Positions 1-8,508 of a stretch of 64,000 nucleotides of DNA are shown here, piece after piece. The notes under the pieces were generated by a model. The model was given only the letters and a program-made list of their open reading frames with translations. It had not been told where the DNA came from and made no database searches. The DNA lies in the NCBI GenBank assembly GCA_938048455.1, contig CALIUY010000017.1, positions 1 to 64,000 on the forward strand, written 5' to 3'. Both the position numbers and the translations under genes were made by a program. Every line of letters begins with the position of its first letter. The stretch's first letter is position 1. This DNA comes from an uncultured Desulfobacterales bacterium. Lineage in GTDB: Bacteria; Desulfobacterota; Desulfobacteria; Desulfobacterales; SpSt-501.

Positions 1-124
1 CCATCCCCCGTAAACTCAACTGCTTCGTAATCGCCGCCGTCAACGTCGTCTTGCCATGATCAATGTGCCCAATCGTCCCCACATTCACATGCGGCTTCTT
101 GCGCTCAAACTTCTGCTTCGCCAT
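1..124 (-). CDS. tuf: Elongation factor Tu, N-terminal fragment (cut by window edge)
   Basis: EF-Tu is the GTPase that carries aminoacyl-tRNA to the ribosome. Only the first 41 codons are present; the rest lies beyond position 1. The reading contains the P-loop [13 protein letters not shown] at about residues 19-31, which is diagnostic. The ATG at 124 is preceded by a GGAGGAGAG Shine-Dalgarno run. It is the last gene of a tRNA-Thr/Tyr/Gly/Thr-tuf transcription unit, matching the tufB operon order of E. coli. Oddity: many third positions are A or T (ATT, GAT, CAT, AAT, TTT), unlike the GC-ending codons of all neighbouring genes. Confidence 0.97.
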   Translation of the reverse strand, partial: MAKQKFERKKPHVNVGTIGHIDHGKTTLTAAITKQLSLRGM

Positions 125-209
125 CGCTCTCTCCTCCGCCTTGGCCGGAAAAAAACATTTCCCGTTGCGGCTCTCCCGTGCTCCGCCGCGCCCCGGGGGT
201 TTCCTCAAT

Positions 210-286
210 TGGAGCCCATGACCGGAATCGAACCGGTGGACCTCTTCCTTACCAAGGAAGCGCTCTACCGACTGAGCTACATGGGC
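210..286 (-). tRNA. tRNA-Thr (anticodon GGT)
   Basis: Read on the minus strand it folds as a complete cloverleaf. The acceptor GCCCATG pairs with CATGGGC, the anticodon stem CTTCC/GGAAG encloses loop TTGGTAA, the T arm is ACCGG TTCGATT CCGGT, and the CCA end is encoded. The anticodon GGT reads ACC/ACT threonine codons. It is the tRNA nearest tuf and corresponds to thrT in the E. coli operon. Confidence 0.97.
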
Positions 287-331
287 GGTTGCTGCCGCAC
301 CGGCCGGCCCGCAGGCCGCACCGGACAATTC

Positions 332-407
<76 letters not shown>

Positions 408-578
408 CCGGGATCGGAAAACTGGGCCTCCACGAGCCCCTTCCCCCCGGCACGCCGGCAACGCGCATGCCGAACCGGGCCCATGGCTCTGCCCCCTCGA
501 TGGCTGCAGGAGGTCCGGTAGTCAGGTTCGATCCCGCAAAGTCGCGCCGAAATCTTCTACCCGAGACCCGCTTCGGAA

Positions 579-664
579 TGGTGGTGGGGGGAGGATTCGA
601 ACCTCCGTAGGCATTCGCCGACAGATTTACAGTCTGTTCCCTTTAGCCACTCGGGAACCCCACC
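579..664 (-). tRNA. tRNA-Tyr (anticodon GTA)
   Basis: An 86-nt minus-strand tRNA with the long variable arm of bacterial tRNA-Tyr. The acceptor GGTGGGG pairs with CCCCACC, the anticodon stem CAGA/TCTG encloses CTGTAAA, and CCA is encoded. It is the second tRNA of the tuf operon, equivalent to tyrU. Confidence 0.97.
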
Positions 665-732
665 GCGGAGCCGGGTTTGGCACCCCCCGGCCTTGTTCCC
701 GCTCGTTTTTCTTGCCGCGGGGATTTCCGCTC

Positions 733-808
733 TGGAGCCAGCGGAGGGATTCGAACCCCCGACCCGCTGATTACAAATCAGCCGCTCTACCGGCTGAGCT
801 ACGCTGGC
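733..808 (-). tRNA. tRNA-Thr (anticodon TGT)
   Basis: Minus-strand cloverleaf with acceptor GCCAGCG/CGCTGGC, anticodon stem CTGAT/ATCAG region with loop anticodon TGT, a standard T arm and an encoded CCA. It reads ACA/ACG threonine codons. It is the promoter-proximal tRNA of the tRNA-tuf unit, equivalent to thrU. Confidence 0.96.
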
Positions 809-884
809 CGTATTGGGCTCGCCGGTTACGCGGGCGCTTCCGGAAGGCGGACAACCCCCATGCGCATCCTCATAAAACGAGGCG

Positions 885-912
885 ATTTAAACTTTTCAAC
901 CGGGGTTGTCAA
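885..912 (-). promoter_or_regulatory. Candidate sigma70 promoter of the tRNA-tuf operon
   Basis: On the minus strand TTGACA (912-907) is followed after 16 nt by TTAAAT (890-885), placing the start near 878, about 70 nt before tRNA-Thr(TGT). The -35 is a perfect consensus. It lies in one arm of an inverted repeat shared with the divergent mltD promoter. Confidence 0.65.
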
Positions 913-1001
913 GCTCTTTTTTTTGCGGATTATACCGCCGCGGCGGCGAAATGCAAGCCTTTCCCGCCAAGAGGTCCGCGCGGCCGGCTTGACAACCCCG
1001 G
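900..1001. repeat. 15-bp perfect inverted repeat spanning the divergent promoters
   Basis: The arms are 900-914 (CCGGGGTTGTCAAGC) and 987-1001 (GCTTGACAACCCCGG), perfect reverse complements separated by 72 nt. Each arm contains the TTGACA -35 of one of two divergent promoters. The pairing is directly visible; a regulatory meaning is inference. Confidence 0.85.
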
Positions 1002-1018
1002 CGGCGGTTGTGTATCAG
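989..1018 (+). promoter_or_regulatory. Candidate sigma70 promoter for the mltD-like gene
   Basis: TTGACA at 989-994 is followed after 18 nt by TATCAG at 1013-1018. The predicted start near 1025 gives a leader of about 70 nt before the ATG at 1095. The -35 and its downstream bases are identical to those of the divergent tRNA-tuf promoter. Confidence 0.5.
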
Positions 1019-1094
1019 GCGGCAACCGCGACCCGGATCCGGGCGTCGGGCAGCCACGACGGCAAAAGTGCCGCCACCGCCCAGGGACAGAGGG

Positions 1095-2948
1095 ATGATG
1101 CGCTCAACGAAACGGTTCGCGGCGGGCGCCCTGCTCGCCGCCGTGCTCTGCGCTTGCGCCGCACCGGGCGAATACCGGAGGCCGCGCCCCGAAGCGCCGA
1201 CGGCCTCACCACCGGCCCCCTCCGCCCGCCCGCCCGAAGCGGCGGCATCGCCGCCGCCCGGGTCTTCCGGAACCCAGCTCCCCGCCGCGACGGCTTCCGT
1301 CTCCGCCGCCCGACCTCAGCCTTCCGCCGCCGAGACCGCGGAGGAGGAGGGGCTTCTCGAAGACGAGGAAGCCGAAACCCTCGCCGGCCGCAACGGCGGC
1401 GCGCAGGGGTCGCTCCAGCGGGCGCTTGCCCTCTGCCGCCTCGCCCAGAGCCACGCGAATCACGGGCGCTTCGACCAAGCGATCGAGGCCCTCGACGCGG
1501 CCTACGCCCTCGTCCTCGACACCGATCCGGGAAGCGACCCCGTGCTGCTCCAGGAAAAGGAGGATCTGCGCCTGACGATCTCGCGCCGGATCATCGAAGT
1601 TTACGCTCCGCGCCGTTTCGCGGGCAACGGCGGGCGAAACGAGATCCCGATCGATTTGAACGCTCATGTGCAGGCGGAAATCGACTCCTTTACCGTCGGC
1701 CGGGAGCGGGAATTCTTCGCCGAGGCCCTGCGGCGCTCCGGCCGCTATCGAGGGCGGATGGAGGCCGCCCTGCGGGAGGCGGGACTTCCGACCGAGCTCT
1801 CCTGGCTTCCGCTCATCGAAAGCGGCTTCAAACCCACCGCCCTCTCCCCCGCCCGGGCGCTCGGCCTCTGGCAGTTCATCCCCTCGACGGGGTACCGCTA
1901 CAACCTCAACCGCGACACCTATATCGACGAGCGCCTCGATCCCGAAAAGTCGACGCGGGGCGCGATCGACTATCTCAAAGACCTGCACGGGATGTTCGGG
2001 GACTGGCTGACGGTGCTCGCCGCCTACAACTGCGGCGAACACCGCGTCATGCGCACCATCCAGAGCCAGAACATCAATTACCTGGACCATTTCTGGGACC
2101 TCTACGAAAAGCTGCCGCGCGAGACCGCCCGTTATGTCCCGCGTTTCCTCGCCACCTTGCACATCGTCCAGAACCTCGAGCGCTACGGCTTGGCCGAGCT
2201 GGAAATCGATCCGCCCCTCACCTATGAGACGGTCGCCATCCCGCAGCAAGCGAGCCTGAAAGGGGTCGCGCTCACCACCGGAATCGAAGAGGGCGTGCTG
2301 CGCGAGCTCAACAGCGAGCTGCGCCACGGGATTCTTCCGGAGAGCGGCTACGAACTGCGGGTTCCTCCGGGAACCGCAACCCGGGTGGCCGAGCGGCTGG
2401 AGGAGATCCCTCTTTACCGGCCGCCCCTCCGGTCGCAGCCGCTGCGCCACAAGGTCGTCCGGGGCGAGAGCCTCGAAAGCATCGCCCGCCGCTATAAGTT
2501 GTCCGTCAAGGAGCTGGTCGCCGCCAACCCCTCGTTGTCCGCCTCCTCTCCTCTACGGCCGGGAACGATGCTCGCCCTTCCCGGGGGCAAAAGTCTCTTT
2601 CCCCTCGCCTCGGCTCCCCCGAGCCGGCCGCTCGAGCACACCGTCCAGCGCGGCGAGTCCCTGGCGGGCATCGCGCGGCGCTACCGCGTCTCCCCGGAGG
2701 AGATCCAGCGCGCCAACCGTCTTTCTTCTTCCGGCTTACGCGCGGGCCAGGTGCTGAAAATCCCCGTGGGGGGGGAACTTCCCGCTCCGGCCGTCGCGGG
2801 CCGCAAAGTCTACGCCGTCCAGGCGGGGGACACCCTCTCCTCGATCGCCCGCAAGCACAAGATGAGCCTCGAGCGGCTGCTCGCCCTCAACCGCCTGACG
2901 GCCGAGGCCGCCCTCCAGCCGGGCCAGCGGCTGATCGTCGAAAACTAA
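1095..2948 (+). CDS. mltD: Membrane-bound lytic murein transglycosylase D-like lipoprotein with three LysM repeats
   Basis: This predicted cell-envelope enzyme cleaves peptidoglycan glycan strands to leave 1,6-anhydro-MurNAc ends. The 617-residue protein starts with a lipoprotein-type signal (LLAAVLCAC), then an Ala/Pro/Ser-rich linker. The SLT catalytic domain has Glu at about 242 in LPLIESGFKP, ALGLWQFIPSTG and an AAYNCGE motif. Three C-terminal LysM repeats for glycan binding begin near residues 451, 515 and 573. The start at 1095 (or the next ATG at 1098) was chosen because it gives the signal peptide; upstream in-frame codons do not. It converges with the rluB-like gene, overlapping it by 4 nt. 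Confidence 0.9.
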   Translation: MMRSTKRFAAGALLAAVLCACAAPGEYRRPRPEAPTASPPAPSARPPEAAASPPPGSSGTQLPAATASVSAARPQPSAAETAEEEGLLEDEEAETLAGRNGGAQGSLQRALALCRLAQSHANHGRFDQAIEALDAAYALVLDTDPGSDPVLLQEKEDLRLTISRRIIEVYAPRRFAGNGGRNEIPIDLNAHVQAEIDSFTVGREREFFAEALRRSGRYRGRMEAALREAGLPTELSWLPLIESGFKPTALSPARALGLWQFIPSTGYRYNLNRDTYIDERLDPEKSTRGAIDYLKDLHGMFGDWLTVLAAYNCGEHRVMRTIQSQNINYLDHFWDLYEKLPRETARYVPRFLATLHIVQNLERYGLAELEIDPPLTYETVAIPQQASLKGVALTTGIEEGVLRELNSELRHGILPESGYELRVPPGTATRVAERLEEIPLYRPPLRSQPLRHKVVRGESLESIARRYKLSVKELVAANPSLSASSPLRPGTMLALPGGKSLFPLASAPPSRPLEHTVQRGESLAGIARRYRVSPEEIQRANRLSSSGLRAGQVLKIPVGGELPAPAVAGRKVYAVQAGDTLSSIARKHKMSLERLLALNRLTAEAALQPGQRLIVEN

Positions 2949-3655
2949 CCTTCGTCTCCGAGGGCAAGCAGCGATCGCACCTCCTGCGGGGAAAGCGGGC
3001 GCCAGGCGCCCTCGGGGAGATCCCCCAGACGGATCGAGGCGATGCGGATCCGTTTCAAGGAAACGACCTCGTTTCCCAGGCTCTTCACCATGCGACGGAT
3101 CTGGCGGTTACGCCCCTCGCGCAGCACGATGCGGAAGGCGCGCTCGCCCAAACGGGTCACCTCCGCCGGCCGCGTCCGCGTGCCCAGAATCGGCATCCCC
3201 GCGGCCATGCGCCGCAGGGCGTTCTCGGAGACCGGGCGGACGGTTTCGACCTCGTATTCTTTCTCGTGGTCGAAGGAAGGATGGGAAAGCCGCAGGTGCA
3301 GCCGGCCGTCGTTGGTGAGCAGCAGAAGCCCGGTCGAATCCTTGTCCAGGCGGCCCACCGGATAGATCCGCTGCCGGCAGGGCACGAGATCCAGAACGAT
3401 CCGCTTGCCGGGATGGCGGCAGCTCGTCACGTAACCGGCCGGCTTGTGGAGCGCGATGTAAATTCGTTCCTGGCGGGGCGCGACGCGCTCGCCGTCGACC
3501 TCGACCACGTCATGCTCCGGGTCGACCTTGCGCCCCTGGAGGCGGACGACCTCGCCGTTGACACGGACGCGGCCCTCCCGGATCCAGCGCTCCCCCCTGC
3601 GGCGGGAACACAGGCCGGCCTCGGCCAGATATCTTTGCAGCCTCATCCAGGCCAT
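2945..3655 (-). CDS. rluB: RsuA/RluB-family pseudouridine synthase (probably 23S rRNA)
   Basis: Isomerises a uridine in rRNA to pseudouridine. The 236-residue protein has an N-terminal S4 RNA-binding domain (about residues 4-60) followed by the synthase core, with the catalytic Asp at about 104 in GRLDKDSTGLLLL. The C-terminal block EGRNRQIRRM is typical of the RluB/RsuA/RluE/RluF branch. Which rRNA position it modifies cannot be read from sequence; RluB is the commonest assignment for this length. The ATG at 3646 is an alternative start that would begin MRLQRYL, the usual family N-terminus; neither start has a strong ribosome-binding site. Confidence 0.88.
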   Translation of the reverse strand: MAWMRLQRYLAEAGLCSRRRGERWIREGRVRVNGEVVRLQGRKVDPEHDVVEVDGERVAPRQERIYIALHKPAGYVTSCRHPGKRIVLDLVPCRQRIYPVGRLDKDSTGLLLLTNDGRLHLRLSHPSFDHEKEYEVETVRPVSENALRRMAAGMPILGTRTRPAEVTRLGERAFRIVLREGRNRQIRRMVKSLGNEVVSLKRIRIASIRLGDLPEGAWRPLSPQEVRSLLALGDEG

Positions 3656-3694
3656 GCGGGGAGGGTCGGACGCCGGCCCCGGGGCCGGCGGCCT

Positions 3695-4879
3695 TCAGCT
3701 GCGGTAATCGGCGTTGATCTTCACGTAGTCGATCGAAAAGTCGCAGGTCACCAGGCTCGCCGCTCCCGGCCCGCGGCCCACCTCGATCACGATCGGGTAG
3801 GCCTCGGAGCGCAGGACGGCCGCGGCCCGAGCTTCGGCCTCGCCGCCGAGACCGACCCCGCCGGAGACGATCTGTACGGGGCCGAAGTGAATGTTGACCG
3901 CCGCCGGATCGAATTCCGCCCCGGAGCGGCCGGCGGCGGCGAGAATCCGCCCCCAGTTGGCGTCCTCGCCGAAAATCGCGGTCTTGACGAGCGGCGAGTG
4001 GGCCACGGCCTCGGCGATCCGACGGGCGTCGGCGTCGCTTGCCGCCCCGCGCACGACGATGTCGACCACCTTGTTCGACCCTTCGGCGTCACGCACGACC
4101 CAACGGGCGAGCCGCTCCATGACGTCCTCGAGCAGCTCCCGGAACACGCCCTGCACCTCGGGATCGTCCAAAGAAAGGGAATTGGCGCCGCTGGCCAGAA
4201 GGAGCACCGTATCGTTCGTGCTCGTGTCTCCATCCACAGTAATGCGGTTGAAGGAGCGCTCCGCCCCGCGGGCGAGAAGCGGCTGCAGCGCCCCGGCTTC
4301 GGCTCGCAAATCGGTCAGGAGGAAGCACAGCAGGGTCGCCAGGTCGGGCCGGATCATGCCGGCCCCCTTGACGACGCCCGTCAGCCGGAACCGCCCCGCG
4401 CGCGTGCGCCCCTCCTCGGAGATCGCCTTGGGCACGCGGTCGGTCGTGAGGATCGCCTCGGCGAAATCGGCGATCCCCTCGGGCCGAAGCGCCGCGACAA
4501 GCGCCGGGGCCGCCTGCTCGATCGCCGCGATCGGAAGCGGCTCGCCGATCACCCCGGTCGAGGCGACGAGCACCTCCTCTTCGGGGACACGCAAGGCCTC
4601 GGCCGCAGCACGGGCCATGCGCAGCGCGCGGCGGGCGCCCTCCTCGCCGGTGCAGCAGTTCGCGTTTCCGCTATTGACGATCACCGCCCGGCAGCGGCCG
4701 CGCCGGATCCGTTCGCGATCCAGCCGCACGGGTGCGGCCTGGACGCGGTTGCACGTGAAGAGACCGGCCACCGAGGCCGGCCGCTCGCAGAAAATCAGGC
4801 CCAGGTCTTTGCGGCCGTTTTTCTTGATCCCCGCGGCAAGACCCGCCGCCTGAAACCCGGGGCAGGAAACGCTCGGCAT
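3695..4879 (-). CDS. argJ: Bifunctional glutamate N-acetyltransferase / amino-acid N-acetyltransferase
   Basis: ArgJ transfers the acetyl group from N-acetylornithine to glutamate in cyclic arginine synthesis, and some members also use acetyl-CoA. The 394-residue precursor carries the autoprocessing motif KGAGMIRPDLATLLC, in which Thr182 is the expected nucleophile after cleavage of Ala181-Thr182. TNDTVLLLASGA further on is also typical. The ATG at 4879 was chosen because AAAGGAAAA sits just upstream and the protein then begins at the normal family position. It stands alone rather than in an arg operon. Confidence 0.95.
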   Translation of the reverse strand: MPSVSCPGFQAAGLAAGIKKNGRKDLGLIFCERPASVAGLFTCNRVQAAPVRLDRERIRRGRCRAVIVNSGNANCCTGEEGARRALRMARAAAEALRVPEEEVLVASTGVIGEPLPIAAIEQAAPALVAALRPEGIADFAEAILTTDRVPKAISEEGRTRAGRFRLTGVVKGAGMIRPDLATLLCFLLTDLRAEAGALQPLLARGAERSFNRITVDGDTSTNDTVLLLASGANSLSLDDPEVQGVFRELLEDVMERLARWVVRDAEGSNKVVDIVVRGAASDADARRIAEAVAHSPLVKTAIFGEDANWGRILAAAGRSGAEFDPAAVNIHFGPVQIVSGGVGLGGEAEARAAAVLRSEAYPIVIEVGRGPGAASLVTCDFSIDYVKINADYRS

Positions 4880-5103
4880 CGCGCTTTTCCTTTCCGTTGC
4901 CTCCGTTGCCAGGTTTTTCCACACGCTGGGGCGGCCCCTCGGCAACAGCCCCCGGAGACGCCACGGCCCTCGGAAGTCTCCGCAACAAACCGCCTCCGGT
5001 GCCTCCGGGAGCAAGGGCCGGTTTTCCCGGAACTCCTTGAATTAAATGCCGATCTGGCAGATTCCGGGCCGTTTGTCAATCGCCGCCGAACCCCGCCTCG
5101 GGT

Positions 5104-5132
5104 TTGACAGCCGGGCGGGCTTGCGTTAATCG
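5104..5132 (+). promoter_or_regulatory. Candidate promoter for the Zn-ribbon/AEC/truA run
   Basis: A perfect TTGACA (5104-5109) is followed after 17 nt by a weak TAATCG (5127-5132). The predicted start near 5139 is about 40 nt before the first gene of the run. Nothing else in the argJ-Zn ribbon gap looks like a plus-strand promoter. Confidence 0.4.
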
Positions 5133-5179
5133 GGCAGACCATCGGCCGAAACCTTTCGGCCTCCGGGAGGAAAAAGGCC

Positions 5180-5365
5180 ATGGGGAGCCGCGAGTTGCGC
5201 TGTAGACGATGCCGCACGCCGCTCGAGCTGCGACGCTCCTGTACCGCCGTGACGCTCCGCTGCGGAGCCTGCGGCGCGGAATATCCCCTCGCCGATTTCC
5301 GGGAGCGGATCGACGAGGCCGTCGAGGAGTCCCTGGCCGACATCCCCTGCGACCGCCTTACATGA
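5180..5365 (+). CDS. Small zinc-ribbon protein
   Basis: A 61-residue protein with two CxxC pairs (Cys8/Cys11 and Cys28/Cys31), a treble-clef or ribbon spacing likely to bind zinc. The rest is charged and has no recognisable catalytic motif. GGGAGGAAAAAGG precedes the ATG, a strong ribosome-binding site. It overlaps the next gene by 4 nt (ATGA), so translation is probably coupled to the permease. Function is unknown; small ribbons of this kind occur in many proteobacteria of this group. Confidence 0.8.
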   Translation: MGSRELRCRRCRTPLELRRSCTAVTLRCGACGAEYPLADFRERIDEAVEESLADIPCDRLT

Positions 5366-6279
5366 CCCTCATCCTCAACCATCTTTTCCCCGTATTCGCC
5401 CTGCTCGCACTCGGTTTCCTCCTGCGGCGCGCGCACATCACCACCGAAGCCTTTCTCGCGGTCTCCGACCGTCTGGTGTATTTCATTTTCTTCCCCGCGC
5501 TTTTGTTCTGGAAGCTCGGCGGTGCGCCGGCGAACCTCGCCGACGAGCTGAACCTCGTCCTGGCGGCGACCGCGGCCGTCTTGTGCGTCTACGGCCTGAG
5601 CACGGCATGCATCGTTTTCGGCAAAATCGGGGCTTTCCAGGCCGGCTCGTTCTCCCAGAGCTGCTTTCGGATCAACACCTATGTCGGCATGGCCGTCTCC
5701 ATCAGCGCCTTCGGCGAAGAGGGGGGACGCCGTTTCGCCGTCCTCATCGCACTCACCATCCCGATCCTCAACGTGCTCTCGGTCGGCACGCTGATCTGGT
5801 TCGGCACCCGGCGGCCGTCCGCCGCCAAACGAATCGCGCAAACCCTCCGGGCGCTGCTTTTGAACCCGCTGATCCTGGGTTGCCTTGCGGGAATCCTCTA
5901 TGGCCGGCTGACCTCCGGCTTTCCGCCGTTCATCGACAACACGCTCCGGTTGGCCTCCTCGGTCACCCTGCCGCTTGCCTTGCTCTCCATCGGTGGCATG
6001 CTGACCCTTCAGGGGGTGAGGGGCCACTGGCGCCTGGCCCTTCTGGCCTCGGGGTTCAAACTGGCCGTCCTGCCCACCCTGGGCTATTTCTGGTTGCACG
6101 GCTTCGGCGTCCAGGGGCTTTCCTTCTCCGTCGGAATGCTCTACTTCGCCCTGCCGACGTCGACCGCGCTCTACATTCTCTCCGCCCAACTCCACAGCGA
6201 CACGGAGCTGGCCTCGACCGCGATCGCGCTTTCGACGCTGCTCGCTTTCGGGCCGATGTCGGCCGTCTTGTTGCTGTGA
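5362..6279 (+). CDS. AEC (auxin efflux carrier) family transporter
   Basis: A 305-residue integral membrane protein with about ten hydrophobic segments in two halves, the AEC/MTR family layout. The proline-containing TSTALYILSAQL segment near the C-terminus and FRINTYVGMAVS in the middle fit the family. These carriers export or import small organic anions such as malonate or malate; the substrate here cannot be inferred. The start at 5362 overlaps the stop of the Zn-ribbon gene, so the longer in-frame opening upstream is discounted. Confidence 0.85.
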   Translation: MTLILNHLFPVFALLALGFLLRRAHITTEAFLAVSDRLVYFIFFPALLFWKLGGAPANLADELNLVLAATAAVLCVYGLSTACIVFGKIGAFQAGSFSQSCFRINTYVGMAVSISAFGEEGGRRFAVLIALTIPILNVLSVGTLIWFGTRRPSAAKRIAQTLRALLLNPLILGCLAGILYGRLTSGFPPFIDNTLRLASSVTLPLALLSIGGMLTLQGVRGHWRLALLASGFKLAVLPTLGYFWLHGFGVQGLSFSVGMLYFALPTSTALYILSAQLHSDTELASTAIALSTLLAFGPMSAVLLL

Positions 6280-6296
6280 AATACCGGCGGTGGCGC

Positions 6297-7034
6297 ATGC
6301 CGAATTTCAGGCTCACCCTCGAGTACGACGGGACCGCCTACCGCGGCTGGCAGCGCCAGGCCGACGGACCGACCGTCCAGGCGGAAATCGAGCGCGCGAT
6401 CGCCGCCCTCACGGGTTCACCGGCGACGGTGATCGGGGCCGGCCGCACCGACGCGGGCGTCCACGCCCTCGGTCAGACGGCCCATTTTCACAGCGCCACC
6501 CGTCTCGGCCCCGAGGTTCTGCGCAGAGGCTTGAACGCCCTTCTCCCCGAGGACATCGCCGTCCGCGAATGCCTCCAGGTTCCGGAAAGCTTTCATGCGC
6601 GCTACGACGCCCGGAGCAAGCGCTACCGCTACCGCATTCGCAACGGCGAGGTGCGAAGCCCTCTGGAACGGCACCGCTGCTGGTTTCTCCACCGGCCGCT
6701 CGACCTGGATCGAATGCGCCGCGCGGCGGCGCACCTCGTTGGCCGCCGCGACTTCAAGTCGTTCGAATCGAGCGGCAGCCCGCGGGCGCATACCGTGCGC
6801 TGCGTCACCGCGGCCGACTGGAGCCTGGACGATCAGGGATGTTTCCGCTTCGAAATCGAAGCCGACGGGTTTCTGCGCGGCATGGTGCGCAATGTGGTCG
6901 GAACCCTGGTCGCCGTGGGCTCCGGCCGGCTCGCCCCCGAGGACATTCCCCGCATCCTCGAGGCCCGCGACCGAAGGCGCGCCGGGGCCTGCGCCCCGCC
7001 GCACGGTCTGTTTCTTCTGCGTGTGACCTATTGA
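6297..7034 (+). CDS. truA: tRNA pseudouridine(38-40) synthase TruA
   Basis: TruA converts U38-U40 in the anticodon arm of many tRNAs to pseudouridine. The 245-residue protein contains the invariant catalytic Asp52 in GAGRTDAGVHALGQ, plus FHARYDARSKRYRY and the C-terminal GFLRGMVRNVVGTLV motif. The ATG at 6297 gives the standard MPNFRLTLEYDGT beginning; a GTG at 6276 would add seven residues. It follows the AEC gene after 17 nt and is probably co-transcribed. Confidence 0.96.
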   Translation: MPNFRLTLEYDGTAYRGWQRQADGPTVQAEIERAIAALTGSPATVIGAGRTDAGVHALGQTAHFHSATRLGPEVLRRGLNALLPEDIAVRECLQVPESFHARYDARSKRYRYRIRNGEVRSPLERHRCWFLHRPLDLDRMRRAAAHLVGRRDFKSFESSGSPRAHTVRCVTAADWSLDDQGCFRFEIEADGFLRGMVRNVVGTLVAVGSGRLAPEDIPRILEARDRRRAGACAPPHGLFLLRVTY

Positions 7035-7158
7035 TTTTCGCCTTCCCCGCGGTTGCGGTCCGGCAAAACCGATGATAGAAAAGGGAGAGGAAAGATCGCG
7101 GAACCTCACGCGGCGCAAACCAGACGCCCCCTTTGCCTTCTCTCTCGAGGTGAACGCC

Positions 7159-8433
7159 ATGACCCATCCTTCCCCCCCTTTCGCCCCCGCGGCGGCAGCC
7201 GATCTGCGGATCCTGCGGGAACGCTACGACGGTTTCGTCCGGCGAGGGCTGAACCTGGACATGACGCGCGGCAAGCCCTGCGCCGAGCAGCTCGAGCTCG
7301 CCGGCGGACTGCTCGAGGTTCTCTCGCGGTCGGATTACCGGGCGCAGGACGGCACCGACTGCCGCAACTACGGCGGCCTGGACGGGCTGCCGGAAGCGAA
7401 AGCCCTCTTCGCCGCCCTGGCCGGGGTTCGGCCGGAGGAGATCCTGATCGGCGGCAACTCCAGCCTGAACCTGATGCACGACGTCATGACCTGGGCCTGG
7501 CTCTTCGGCGTCCCCGACGGCGACGGCCCTTGGCACCGGCAGCCCCACGTCAAATTCCTCTGCCCCGTTCCGGGTTACGATCGCCATTTCGCCATCTGCG
7601 AGCACCTGGGGATCGAGATGATCCCCGTGGAACTCCGCGGAAACGGCCCGGACATGGACACCGTCGAACGGCTGGCGGCCTCCGACGGGACGGTGAAAGG
7701 CATCTGGTGCGTCCCCAAATACAGCAACCCCACGGGGGAGATCTACGCCCCGGAGACGGTCGAGCGCTTGGCCGGGCTTCCGGCCCGCGCCCCGGATTTC
7801 CGAATCTTCTGGGACAACGCCTACGCCGTGCACCATCTGGGCGGGGGGGCGGCGGCGCTCTCCGAACTTCTCTCCGCCTGCCGCCGTGCCGGAAACCCGG
7901 AGCGGGCCCTTCTTTTCGGATCCACCTCGAAAATCTCTCTCGCCGGCGGGGGCATCGCCTTTCTCGCCGGCAGTCCCCGGACGCTCGACTGGGCGCGGCG
8001 CCACCTCGGCTTCCAGACGATCGGGCCCGACAAGCTGAACCAGCTGCGGCACGTTCGTTTTTTCCGTGACCTGGCCGGAATCGAGGCGCACATGGAACGC
8101 CACGCGGCGATTCTCAAGCCCAAGTTCGACGCGGTGCAGGAAGTGCTCGCCGCCGAGCTCGGCGGAGGCGACCTCGCCGTCTGGACCCGACCGCAAGGGG
8201 GCTATTTCGTAAGCCTCGACACGCGGCCCGGGCGCGCGCGGCGGGTGGTCGAGCTCGCCGCGGGGGCCGGCGTGCGGCTCACCCCGGCGGGATCGACCTT
8301 CCCCTACCGTCGGGATCCCCTCGACCGCAACATCCGCATCGCCCCCTCCTTCCCGTCGGTCGCGGAGATCCGGACGGCGATGGAAGTCGTGGCCGTCTGC
8401 ATCGCGCTGGCGGAGCGGGAGTCCGCCGCCTGA
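7159..8433 (+). CDS. Aminotransferase class I, aspartate aminotransferase type Ic-like
   Basis: A PLP enzyme of about 424 residues. It resembles the atypical family (Pfam Asp_aminotransf, known from Corynebacterium AspT) rather than classical AspC. GKPCAEQLEL near the start, GNSSLNLMHDVMTWA, CPVPGYDRHF, PKYSNPTG and the Schiff-base lysine region SSTSKIS-like GSTSKISLAGGGIAF fit it. The likely reaction is aspartate plus 2-oxoglutarate to oxaloacetate plus glutamate. The start at 7159 follows GAGGTGA by 7 nt; upstream codons look noncoding. A strong terminator follows the stop. Confidence 0.88.
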   Translation: MTHPSPPFAPAAAADLRILRERYDGFVRRGLNLDMTRGKPCAEQLELAGGLLEVLSRSDYRAQDGTDCRNYGGLDGLPEAKALFAALAGVRPEEILIGGNSSLNLMHDVMTWAWLFGVPDGDGPWHRQPHVKFLCPVPGYDRHFAICEHLGIEMIPVELRGNGPDMDTVERLAASDGTVKGIWCVPKYSNPTGEIYAPETVERLAGLPARAPDFRIFWDNAYAVHHLGGGAAALSELLSACRRAGNPERALLFGSTSKISLAGGGIAFLAGSPRTLDWARRHLGFQTIGPDKLNQLRHVRFFRDLAGIEAHMERHAAILKPKFDAVQEVLAAELGGGDLAVWTRPQGGYFVSLDTRPGRARRVVELAAGAGVRLTPAGSTFPYRRDPLDRNIRIAPSFPSVAEIRTAMEVVAVCIALAERESAA

Positions 8434-8454
8434 ACCCCCAAGCCGCAGGCAAAA

Positions 8455-8484
8455 AAAGCCCGCGGGGTTTTCCCCGCGGGCTTT
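8455..8484. terminator. Bidirectional rho-independent terminator
   Basis: A perfect 13-bp stem (8455-8467 with 8472-8484) closes a TTTT loop. A T run follows on the plus strand, and the A run at 8451-8457 becomes a T run on the minus strand. It separates the plus-strand aminotransferase from the minus-strand Fo genes and can stop transcription from both. Confidence 0.93.
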
Positions 8485-8508
8485 CGTTTCCCGGAAACCG
8501 GTCGGCGA

